Assembly: GCA_900095095.1 (NCBI GenBank)
Contig: FMBT01000298.1
Span: 248,001 to 312,000 of the forward strand
Reading direction: 5' to 3'
Origin: Fragilariopsis cylindrus CCMP1102
Lineage: Eukaryota; Bacillariophyta; Bacillariophyceae; Bacillariales; Bacillariaceae
DNA: 64,000 nt
Under the pieces are notes generated by a model, which worked only from the letters and a program-made list of their open reading frames with translations, did no database searches and was not told where the DNA came from. Within the stretch, counting starts at the first letter, position 1. The number at the start of each line of letters is the position of its first letter. Below, piece after piece: positions 55,774-64,000 of the stretch. A program made the position numbers and the translations under genes.

Positions 55774-56868
55774 TTATTTACAAGCTCCCTTCACAAGATC
55801 CGGTTTTGCAATCAACAGACAGAATGTATTATTTATTGCAACATTTCCACCCAATGACGCATATTGCAAGAATGGGTAAAGTCCAGTTTTTTGATCAGGG
55901 ATACCCAAGACATTGCTATCTGCCTCAACTAAATTACTCAATCCTTCTTCCCAAACCATCCTGTCGCGAATACCAATATGGATGGGAGCATCACCATCAT
56001 TATTCCGCTTCGTTGCAGCGGCTGAATTGGCTTCAATTAGATCTTTGATCAGATCTATGTCTTTTACTCGAAAGGGACGCCTGATCACTGCATGATGAAG
56101 AGGATAATTTCCTTTGTTATCAGCATAGGAAGTCGATTTGGGATTCAGCTTTATGGCCACTTTAATTGCGTCCAATGGACTTTTTAGGTCAAACAAGCCA
56201 TGTAAAATATAATTTGATAATTCTTCGTCGTCGATATTGTATATATCTTTCGGACAAGAGGAAGATATTCTGACACTTTCCATTGCTAGAAATTCCACCT
56301 TATTCCAGAAACGCTTAAAAAGTGGTTCGGTCACTTTTTCTCCCTTTAGAATACGTGCAACGCTTAGATGTGCAGGTATACTTTGGAGGTGAGATAGCCA
56401 AAGTGCGTTGAGCGCGGTATGATGATGATCAAAGGTCTTCGCTAGCAATATTGCTGGATATTTCCGAACAATAGCTTTGATTACTGAAATATCAGCATGA
56501 CTTCCACAAGCTGAATGAAGAACAGTAGAACCTGCGTTTTGATTACGGATCATAAGATCCTCTGGCTTTATTCGTTCTAGTAGTATGTTGACTTTCTTCG
56601 CTGATCTTTGATTAGTCCAACACAAAAGATGAAGTGGAGTTGCACCGTATCGATTTTCTTGAACGGTCACGGCTTCAGGCCAAGCATTTATGATAAAAGC
56701 TAATAAGCTGACCGGCACGGAGGAAATGAAGCAAATTGCATGAAGGACCGTCGAACCGTTCGAAGGATCTATTTTTTTTATTTCTTCGGGATGAGCTTCA
56801 TAAAAGACTCGCACTTCATCCCACTGTCCATCCTTAATCAGTTCATCTAAGGTCTTCTCTGATTTCAT
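55774..56868 (-). CDS. Ankyrin-repeat protein
   Basis: A single exon of 364 residues. Ankyrin-type repeats are visible, though diverged: GSTVLHAICFISSVPVSLLA, YGATPLHLLCWTNQRSAKKV, GSTVLHSACGSHADISVIKA, KGNYPLHHAVIRRPFRVKDI and DAPIHIGIRDR. A less regular stretch (about residues 140-235) separates the first three from the last two. There is no signal peptide, membrane segment or catalytic domain. Ankyrin proteins of this kind are numerous in diatoms and serve as protein-binding scaffolds; partners are unknown. The start MKSEKTLDELIKDGQWDEVR begins directly with a helix of the first repeat. Confidence 0.8.
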   Translation of the reverse strand: MKSEKTLDELIKDGQWDEVRVFYEAHPEEIKKIDPSNGSTVLHAICFISSVPVSLLAFIINAWPEAVTVQENRYGATPLHLLCWTNQRSAKKVNILLERIKPEDLMIRNQNAGSTVLHSACGSHADISVIKAIVRKYPAILLAKTFDHHHTALNALWLSHLQSIPAHLSVARILKGEKVTEPLFKRFWNKVEFLAMESVRISSSCPKDIYNIDDEELSNYILHGLFDLKSPLDAIKVAIKLNPKSTSYADNKGNYPLHHAVIRRPFRVKDIDLIKDLIEANSAAATKRNNDGDAPIHIGIRDRMVWEEGLSNLVEADSNVLGIPDQKTGLYPFLQYASLGGNVAINNTFCLLIAKPDLVKGACK

Positions 56869-57261
56869 TTTCTATTCAAAAATACAACGAACTGATCCTC
56901 GTTTGTGTACTAGTACTACTGTAATAGCAAAAGTAAGTAATAATATATCGAACAACATCGGAAATGAGCACATTGAACATGCATCGTCATGTGATATGTG
57001 ATGAGCACGATCAAAAAATACCGTACAGTGTATAATAAAACATCACCGAAATATTCAAATAGGCTGGTATGCGCGCGGTGTTCAGCGCTAATAATTACTT
57101 ATCCGGGAACGAAGTTCTAGCTATCTGATATATTGAATATAGAATATACAGTTACAAAATACGATGAGAATTGTACAAAAAGTCTGTTACATATAAAATT
57201 ATACATTAATTAATTATTATATATCTGACATATATACCTTAAAGATTTGGTCATGTTACTA
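56869..57261. other. Intergenic region
   Basis: About 390 AT-rich bases between two minus-strand genes. A GCGCGCGG word lies near 57070. Nothing else is recognised. Confidence 0.35.
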
Positions 57262-58680
57262 TTAATTTTCAATCCCTGCCGTTACAATTGCTGTTACTGT
57301 TGCTGTTTCGGTCGATGTTTCCGTCGACAGAGTTTGAGGTGCTGCTTCTATGGTACTTGTTATTGGTGACGACAATGCTACAGCCACTCCTGTTGCTGTT
57401 TCGGTTTCTATTTCTGTTGAGCAGTTTATTAATACGACACCAATCGAATTTGAATTTGAATTTGAATGTAATTTCCTGAGCCCGTTTGGTGAGGCAAATA
57501 CATTATCTTCATGTGATGCTGTTGGTACACAGACTGTTTTGATTACTGTTTTGATCACGTCTGGAGCTGTTGTCATGACTATTGCTGAATCTGATGACAT
57601 TGCCTCTGATGTTGCTGTTGTGCACGCTTCTCCGGTCTGTGATGTTCGAACTGCTCTTGTCACTGTTGTAGTCACTCCTGTTTCTGATTCGATTTCTATT
57701 TCTGTGGAACACGATGTCGCGATCACTAAAGGATCAGGCGGTTGTACGCAAACTCCTTTGATTACTGTTTTCATTACGCCTGTTTTTGTTTCAGTCGCTG
57801 TTGCCATTGCTGTTGCACACGCTTCTAAGGTTGCTAATGCAGTGACATTTGCGGTCGCTGTTGCATTCGCAAATTTGGTTCCGGTTGAGGTTGCTGTTGC
57901 TGATGCCTTAACTGTTTCAGTTGATATTGCTACCGCTTCTGATGTTGCAGTTGCTGCAACATCCACTGTCGCTGTCGATTCTGCAGTCGCTATTTCAGTC
58001 GCTTTTGCAATTGCAATTGATACGCCGTAGGATGTTGCCGTTGCTTGTGTGGTCGCTGCTTTGGTGGATTCCGCTGTTGCTACATCTTTTCCTGTGGCGG
58101 TTGAGCTCGCTATTTTGATCGCTTCTGCATTTGCATGCGATATTCCGGTGGATGTTGCAGTTGCTTTTGAGTTCACCGTTGCGGTTGCTTTCGATACTGC
58201 GATATTTGCTCCTGTCGATGTTGCAGCCGCTGTTTCATCCGCTATTGCGAGCGCTTTCGCCTTATTCGGTGATGTTGCTGTAGCGGTTGCTGTATTGCCC
58301 GCGGCTGCGATCGCTGCGGCTGTTTTACCCGTTGTGGTTGCTGTAGCTGTTTTGCCCGCTGTTGCGCACGCTTTTTTGGTTCCCGTTGCAGTCGCAGTAT
58401 TGCGTGCTATCGCGTCCGCTTTCTTCTTTGTTTCCGTCGACGTTGCTTTTCCTGCCTCCTTTGCTTCTGATACTGATACTCCACATGCATGTTCATGGTG
58501 TTGGTTGAGGTGACGTCCATAATCTTGTTGTTGGAGATTGACATTGTTCGTTGCTGCCGATAACCTGGCGGTAATGGCGATGGGAGTAAGCAACAAGATG
58601 ATTAAAGCAAAAGAAAACTGCATGATGATTGATGATAGTTTAGTTGCTACCGGAGTTATAGTTGGTGATTTGTTGTTCAT
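57262..58680 (-). CDS. Secreted Ala/Thr-rich low-complexity protein
   Basis: A single open frame of 472 residues; an inner ATG at 58623 gives MQFSFALIILLLTPIAITARL, a clear signal peptide, and may be the real start. Mature residues of about 70-300 are almost entirely Ala, Thr, Ser, Lys and Glu in alternating A-T patterns (for example NTATATATSPNKAKALAIA). The C-terminal part has a module present twice: KTVIKGVCVQP then CSTEIEIESETGV, and KTVIKTVCVPT then CSTEIETETATGV, each with two cysteines. The alternating pattern could form beta-strands or be O-glycosylated like mucin or cell-wall proteins. I do not recognise the family, so role is open; secretion is well supported. The antisense strand is open too because of the codon pattern. 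Confidence 0.65.
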   Translation of the reverse strand: MNNKSPTITPVATKLSSIIMQFSFALIILLLTPIAITARLSAATNNVNLQQQDYGRHLNQHHEHACGVSVSEAKEAGKATSTETKKKADAIARNTATATGTKKACATAGKTATATTTGKTAAAIAAAGNTATATATSPNKAKALAIADETAAATSTGANIAVSKATATVNSKATATSTGISHANAEAIKIASSTATGKDVATAESTKAATTQATATSYGVSIAIAKATEIATAESTATVDVAATATSEAVAISTETVKASATATSTGTKFANATATANVTALATLEACATAMATATETKTGVMKTVIKGVCVQPPDPLVIATSCSTEIEIESETGVTTTVTRAVRTSQTGEACTTATSEAMSSDSAIVMTTAPDVIKTVIKTVCVPTASHEDNVFASPNGLRKLHSNSNSNSIGVVLINCSTEIETETATGVAVALSSPITSTIEAAPQTLSTETSTETATVTAIVTAGIEN

Positions 58681-60073
58681 TCAACACACATAGGACAAGA
58701 CATGTAAGCGAGTAAATTAGAAAATTAAAGAATAATGTGAGAAAGAGTAGTGTTAAATTGTCTATGCCATCATGTCAATCCAATTTATAGTACCTACATT
58801 TTTTAGGGTAATGTTGTGAGGAGTAATACGTTTGTATTGTTCGTTGAATTTACTCTTCTTAAATTGTTGAAATACCGTTGTATGGCAATCGAATTTATCT
58901 TTATGAGCAATCGAATTTCTTTTTATGAGCAAAATATATATTCATTGATTTTTCTATCAAACAGGCGTAAATTCGTATCGTTCCAGTCAGAGAGTAAACG
59001 GAATTGCGTTACGTTGATGTCAGAAACGATTTGAATAGGAGATTTTTAACTGAGCAGTATTAATTACTCATAACAATGCTCGGGCGATTTCTACTCGTGA
59101 AAAGGCAACTCAACTGTCGAAAACGTTTAAATACAATTCGATTCTTCTTTTCCCCTACTCGTGAAATATCGACGCCACTACCACGAAGCCGACTCACATA
59201 TATCTTATCTTATTCCTACTCGTGAAACGTCATTTACACTATCGAAACTGTGTAAATACAATATTCTTCTTTTCTATTTTACTACCCGTGAAATGCAAAT
59301 CTACTTTCAGAAAACGTTCGAAGTCGACTCACTTAATTTTTCTTATTCCTACTCGCTATCGAAAATGTGTGAACTTCAATACGATATTCTTCTTTTCTAT
59401 TTTTACTATTCGTGAAACTTCAAATCAACTTTCAGAAAACGTTTAAATACGCGATGCATATTTTGTTACACTGTATCCGCCCTTCACTCGTAAATAGTAA
59501 AAACAATAAACAAAAAGGCTTCTTTGATAAAAGAATAAAAAGGGCAATATGAATTAATCCATGCGTACTTCCTTTGGGCAGCGCTAAATTATCCGGAGTC
59601 TTGGGCGTTAAATTTCAGGTGACAAAAGGAGGGAAAGAATTAAAATAAATTAATTAAAATTGAAAGCGTTCACTTGAATTCACTCAATCTCCGTGCTTTG
59701 TGGCGTCAAATTTAACAAGCAAAACTCCAGAGTAAATTAGTGTTGCCCGGAGGAAGTACAGTAGCGCAACCTCTTGGACAACAGTGATCTCAATCAATCG
59801 TCTCGCTGCCTAGTAATGTAATACTAGTACTGTACGTACATACATAACGATAGATTCATTATGCTTTGTCCGTCCTTTGTACGATAGGCACTTTCGGCGC
59901 ACAGACAGAAGAGCATGCATTATTAAATAATGAAGTTCCAGCTATCTGATATCTAGTAGCTTTGCAGTAACTCAAGAAGACCTTATACTCAGCAATATGC
60001 ATTCAATTACCACTAGATTATAACATGTACAAAGTAAGAGTTATGATGTGCTAACATTTTTATCTATGTTAAT
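58681..60073. other. Intergenic region with degenerate tandem repeats
   Basis: About 1.4 kb between two minus-strand genes. A short near-tandem duplication (GCAATCGAATTT units) lies at 58884-58931 and a six-unit degenerate repeat at 59085-59455. No gene is supported. Confidence 0.5.
59085..59455. repeat. Degenerate tandem repeat, about six units of 58-67 bp
   Basis: Units are anchored on CTACTCGTGAAA (or close variants) near 59091, 59154, 59214, 59281, 59347 and 59405. Most also carry TTTCAGAAAACGTTTAAATAC-like and ATTCTTCTTTTC-like blocks. Divergence between units is large, so the array is old. Confidence 0.7.
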
Positions 60074-62417
60074 TCAATTCCATGCTTCAATATTGAACCT
60101 GCCAATTCGTTGCATCTTATTAAGGAACTTATTTGCCTGTTTCTCCCCGCCCAATATATCTGACAATACTTCAACCAATTCTTGCTTTACGCATCTAGCC
60201 ATGTTCGGGCCACCAGCTATATACACAGCACCTTGCCTTTCCAACATGTGTTCGGCAATCAAAGCCCCATCATCAGCCTCACGCAATACTTTTTGTACAT
60301 ATATCTTTTGTATCTGATCTTGACTAAAAGCAGTCAGCATTCGAATGTTGTTCTCTTTGCATAACGTTTCCCATTCCTCTTGATAATAATAGTCGGCATT
60401 TTCTTTTCGACAACCAAATATCAGAATATTTTCATTTTTGTCCATAGATACAGTGGTTTGAGATGTCTCTTCTTCCATCTTAAAATCATTTTTGGTATCG
60501 TCTTTCTCCTCTAAGGCAAGAGACCTTACGGCTATTCGTTCTAACAGAAGTGAACGCATCGGTGCCACTCCAGTACCACCACAGACACAGAGAATCGGAA
60601 TCTGGAACGACGATGGATGAGTCAGATGCATTGGCATTTTCCCGAAGGTACCAGGACGGATCCAAATTTGTATTTTTGATTGATTGGAATTCAACCCATT
60701 ATCAATGGAATGTAGATCACCATCCAGTTGAGATAAGAATTTAGAACAAAGACCATGATAATAACGACCACGTTTTGTTGTACCTTCCACAACCGCCACA
60801 CACAACGCAATTGAGAACGAATCTTTCCTCACTGTTGGTTAATTTCCAATTTACGAAGAAGTTTATTCATCGATGGTGCACTAGCAATGCTAAAATCTCG
60901 AGTACGCATCGGTGGAAGAAGCATCAGTAGAGCCTCCATTGTCAATAGTGTACCCGGTTCTCTTAACGATTCAAAGTCATATAAAACATCGACCCAGGAT
61001 CGTTTTTCACGGAGAATGTAATCCCCGTATAGGGCTGCTCTGACGTTTCACTGAGTGACCGTAATTTTTCAATCTCAACCAAACCGGTTTGATGTATAGG
61101 AGAGCAATACTCACTCAATGTTCGTAAATCTTCTCGTTCTGTTAGAGAGTTAATGTCTGCACAGTATGTAAGCCAACCTCGTAGTGTACAGTGCCGGGGC
61201 CATTTAGTGTACCGATTGTCCATTAAAGATTCATTCACGTCGATCTGAATTGGAGAATCGGCCATAGACGAAAGTGATTCAGGAAGTGCCTCCAAGAATC
61301 GGTCTACGTCGTCTCGTGAATTAAATGGTAAAATAGAGGCAACATCTCCAGCCACATAAGGCAATTCACAAACCCTTGGTGCACTATTTACCTCAGATGC
61401 ATCGTTGACGTTGTTATTGTTATCATCGTTATTAATACGTTGTTGTGACTTGACAATTTGAATTTCCAAATGCCGAGTATCCTGTTTCCAATCTGAGGCG
61501 GTAATTCGTTTATTTACTGTAATAGTACCTACTAATGACGTTGACTTGGTATTTCTTGATCTTGCACCGTCGTCGTCGTCGTCGTTATTTTCAGTAATGA
61601 TCCTCTCACCGAGAGAGTTGTAGAAATATGCCGTGACAGGACCGGCTTGATCAAAATAAGCACGGTACGAATCTTTAAACAAATCATTTTGCCATTCTTC
61701 TTCTACTTTTGGTTCTTCTTCTTGTTTCTTTTCATCTTGATCTATTGATGAGAAATTAACATTCGTGCTTTGTGTTTCTTCGACAAACACTTGAAAGGGA
61801 CAAGAGGTGACAGTACTTGTATCGCTGTTACCGGTAATACTTTTATTATCTAAATTCATTTTCATTTCATCTAATCCAGGTATACGTAATAATTTTTGGT
61901 CTATCCAATCGTCTAGGTCACGAAATACTCCTCCATTCGGTGTGTTATCGTCTCCATAACCCACTTCACACGAGGATGTCATTCCGAGCTGAAGTAAACG
62001 AACAGCTAACTTCCGACCACCGGCACAGAATTGCGGTCCATAAGCGCGATCACCAAGACAAAATAGAGCAAATTGTTTCCCTATTAATAGATTTTTGGGT
62101 AACGATTTCTGTAGAAGCATCTTCCAAGTATTTCGAATCGAATCACATTGTTCGCCATCACCGGTGGTACTCACAAACATCAAGAAAAGAGTCGTATTAT
62201 TGCTGTTACTGTCACTGTCACTGTTACTATTAGTGAGCAATTCCAAAAATGGTATCCGTGTCTCGTCGAATGGTGAGCCGATACCATCCACAAGTTGCAC
62301 CGTCGTTTGCTCTCTAAGTATACGGGCCGTTCTTCTCGCACATGATTTTGCCCTCCCCGATTGCGTTGAATAGAAAATTTGACATGAAGTTATCGATGAT
62401 AGCGGCGATGGCGACAT
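60074..62417 (-). CDS. NDOR1: NADPH-dependent diflavin oxidoreductase (NDOR1/Tah18), frame-disrupted
   Basis: Passes electrons from NADPH through FAD and FMN to CIAPIN1/Dre2 in cytosolic Fe-S protein assembly. No introns; about 781 residues if two frame breaks are corrected. FMN domain: QIFYSTQSGRAKSCARR, FVSTTGDGEQCDS, LGDRAYGPQFC. FAD domain: YVAGDVASILPF, then RTRDFSIASAPS. NADPH domain: CVCGGTGVAPMRSLL, IFGCRKENADYYYQEEW, AFSQDQIQKIYVQ, end RIGRFNIEAWN, as in human NDOR1. One break lies near 61036-61042 (before AALYGDYILREKRSW), the other near 60829-60836 (between LEINQQ and VRKDSFSIALCV), each fitting one missing base. Both sides keep conserved motifs, so these are probably sequence errors. 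A Ser/Asp-rich insertion (NSNSDSDSNSN) interrupts the FMN domain. Confidence 0.88.
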
Positions 62418-63259
62418 GACTTGACTTGACTTGACTTCAGTTAGTCGTAATCGGCGTTACTTTCTAATGTTAAATAATTACTTCGCAGTATTCCATCCCG
62501 TAATCTTGAAATGGTTATCTCTCCTTCCTAATAATGATGTTAAGTTTTCATTTTCATTCTTCATTTTTCATTATGAATACTCGAAGTAACTTACTCATTA
62601 CTCATCCATTCTTTCGTGCTTCGTGCTTCGTGCATTGAGCATGCTGAGCTTTTTCTTTTTTCTCAACTCTCACATTATCATCATCTCTGGACCGTCCTCC
62701 AACTCGCGCGGTTGATTGATTCGATTCATTCATTGATAAATGCATATGATGCTATAATAACGCGAGAATCGAGAATTCATATATTCATATATTCATATAC
62801 AGTACACGGTGCATTTTATTGTATGTGTGTAACTAAACGTGAATCACATTTTCGAATTTGAAAAAGTGCGACTCTCTCTTTTGTTTTTGTTACGTGGGTT
62901 TGTTCAAGTCCTACGATTGACAAATTTAACTCAGGGCAGAGAATTTCACACGACCCATTAAGTGACGGTTCACGTAAGGCCAATGCATACCCACACAATA
63001 AGTAGTAATAAGGCATAGTAATTGTGCAGGCGTTAAAATTCCACTTTATTCCTTCTTTTATATTGATTCATGTCATGCATGTCTTCAGATCGTGGGTCGA
63101 ACATACCATTTACTTTACTTTACATCTCCCAAAGGCAAAAAAAGTCCGAACGAAACAATACAATCAATCAATCAGTACATGTAAATGCATTTGTGCTAGT
63201 GATTGTTGGCTTCCTTCTTTCCTTCCTTCCTTGACTACTGCCTGCCCTATTCTAAAATC
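62418..63259. promoter_or_regulatory. Shared upstream region of divergent NDOR1 and trypsin-like genes
   Basis: About 840 bases between start codons. It has a GACTT repeat right at the NDOR1 start (62418-62436). No gene is supported. Confidence 0.4.
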
Positions 63260-64000
63260 ATGGCAATGCTTAATATAAATATATATCTACTTTCAATAAT
63301 TGTTTTTATAATAACATTTACATTCACATACGCTTCAACGACGTCAGAAGCAGCAGCAGCAGAAGCCGCAGCCGCAGAAGCAGCAGAAATAGCATCGTCA
63401 TCAAATACGAAAACATTAAGAATTCATGGTGGATGGGATACAACTGAAGATCGGTATTCATATGCACAAGTTAGTTTGAGATATAAATCTGAAGGACATC
63501 AATGCGGTGGAAGTTTAATTGCACCTGATGTTGTATTAACAGCATCACATTGTTCAGGATCATTTGATAAAATTGTAATTGGGAAACATGAAACAAATGA
63601 TATAACTGATTTATCTGAAACATTCGTATCAACATTAGAATTAATACATCCAGATTATGATGAGGATACTACACGATACGATACAATGTTAATATTTTTA
63701 AATTCAACATCTACAATGGGCCGGCCAGTACGGGTTAATAATAATGATCAATTGCCAAGACATGGTAGTATGGTAACAGTAATTGGTTGGGGATATAATG
63801 ATGCATGGGATTTACCGGATGTATTACAAGAAACATCTGTACGGTATTCACAGAATAGTCAATGTGATGATTTAATCGATGAAGATGGTATAACATTAAA
63901 TGGTGATTTATTTGGTGATATGATGTGTGCTGGATCAGATGGACGTGATTCATGTTATGGTGATAGCGGATCGCCATTAATCCTAACAGGTAATACAGAA
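63260..64000 (+). CDS. Secreted trypsin-like serine protease, partial at the window end
   Basis: Open from the ATG at 63260 to the window edge (247 codons), so the C-terminus is missing. The first 25 residues (MAMLNINIYLLSIIVFIITF and on) are a signal peptide. An Ala/Glu-rich spacer (SEAAAAEAAAAEAAEIASSS) precedes LRIHGG, the equivalent of the IVGG activation site. Family S1 motifs: CGGSLIAPDVVLTASHC with His97, Asp141 in RYDTMLIFL, and Ser236 in DSCYGDSGSP. Asp230, six residues before the active Ser, matches the residue that gives trypsin its Arg/Lys preference. GDSGSP in place of GDSGGP is a conservative departure. The product is probably an extracellular or vacuolar protease. Start choice rests on the signal peptide. 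Confidence 0.88.
   Translation, partial: MAMLNINIYLLSIIVFIITFTFTYASTTSEAAAAEAAAAEAAEIASSSNTKTLRIHGGWDTTEDRYSYAQVSLRYKSEGHQCGGSLIAPDVVLTASHCSGSFDKIVIGKHETNDITDLSETFVSTLELIHPDYDEDTTRYDTMLIFLNSTSTMGRPVRVNNNDQLPRHGSMVTVIGWGYNDAWDLPDVLQETSVRYSQNSQCDDLIDEDGITLNGDLFGDMMCAGSDGRDSCYGDSGSPLILTGNTE

Noticed and set aside
57350-58513. Long plus-strand open frames opposite the Ala/Thr-rich gene
   Set aside because: Antisense of GCN/ACN codons rarely gives stops, which explains the open frames. The minus frame has a signal peptide; the plus ones do not.
1-64000. CRISPR array, bacterial operon or defence system
   Set aside because: The genes are spliced eukaryotic housekeeping genes. Repeats present are microsatellites or degenerate tandem arrays without regular spacers.
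1-64000. Transposons or virus-derived elements
   Set aside because: No transposase, integrase, reverse transcriptase or capsid-like frame was recognised. The inverted repeat at 51064 and the 49-bp repeats alone are not enough to call an element.

Overview
This window looks like nuclear DNA of a photosynthetic stramenopile, most probably a diatom. The evidence is compact genes with short GT-AG introns, AT-rich intergenic DNA full of microsatellites, a signal peptide with an Ala-Phe (AAAF) plastid-import motif on the SOUL protein, a gene of a diatom-type repertoire family (24.4-25.6 kb), a WW domain inside Sec31 and an ISWI remodeler with HMG-like boxes at both ends. No tRNA, rRNA, CRISPR array or recognisable transposon was found. 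Exon joins were worked out by hand from splice signals and family conservation.

Layout. 0-15.6 kb: N-terminal piece of an unknown minus-strand gene, a membrane LRR protein (+) with a decayed LRR copy behind it, deoxyhypusine synthase (-), Sec31 (+) and an ISWI remodeler (-, six exons). 16-29 kb: Bet1-like SNARE (+), C3orf33/SNase-like protein (-), ABHD17-like hydrolase (+), SSU72 phosphatase (-) with an 18-nt microexon, a diatom-type unknown protein (+) and an AK3-like adenylate kinase (+). 29-38.6 kb: NIT1-like amidase (-), a GC-rich TPR/2OG-Fe(II) oxygenase (-), PTPMT1-like phosphatase (+), SOUL protein (+) and UDP-galactopyranose mutase (+). 38.8-49 kb: two divergent paralogous kinases (-,-) around a tiny three-exon QCR8-like gene (+), a coiled-coil protein (+) and eIF5 (-). 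49.6-64 kb: UBE2G1-like E2 (+), a histone-fold protein with an acidic minisatellite (+), PC4/SUB1 (-), a second ABHD17-like hydrolase (-), an ankyrin protein (-), an Ala/Thr-rich secreted protein (-), NDOR1/Tah18 (-), and the start of a secreted trypsin-like protease (+) that runs off the window.

Most genes are housekeeping: chromatin and transcription (ISWI, histone-fold protein, PC4, SSU72), translation (eIF5, deoxyhypusine synthase), secretion (Sec31, Bet1), mitochondria (AK3, QCR8-like, PTPMT1-like), ubiquitin (E2) and cytosolic Fe-S assembly (NDOR1). Many neighbours are divergent pairs that share an upstream region. I see no operon-like system. The most striking structural points are the domain architectures of Sec31 and ISWI, the SSU72 microexon, a 49-bp element repeated upstream of two neighbouring minus-strand genes, and the paralogous kinases with altered DFG motifs.

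One caution applies across the window. At least six otherwise well-conserved genes need a single-base frame correction, nearly always one missing base in a short run. This looks like deletion-type assembly error, though real frame changes cannot be excluded.
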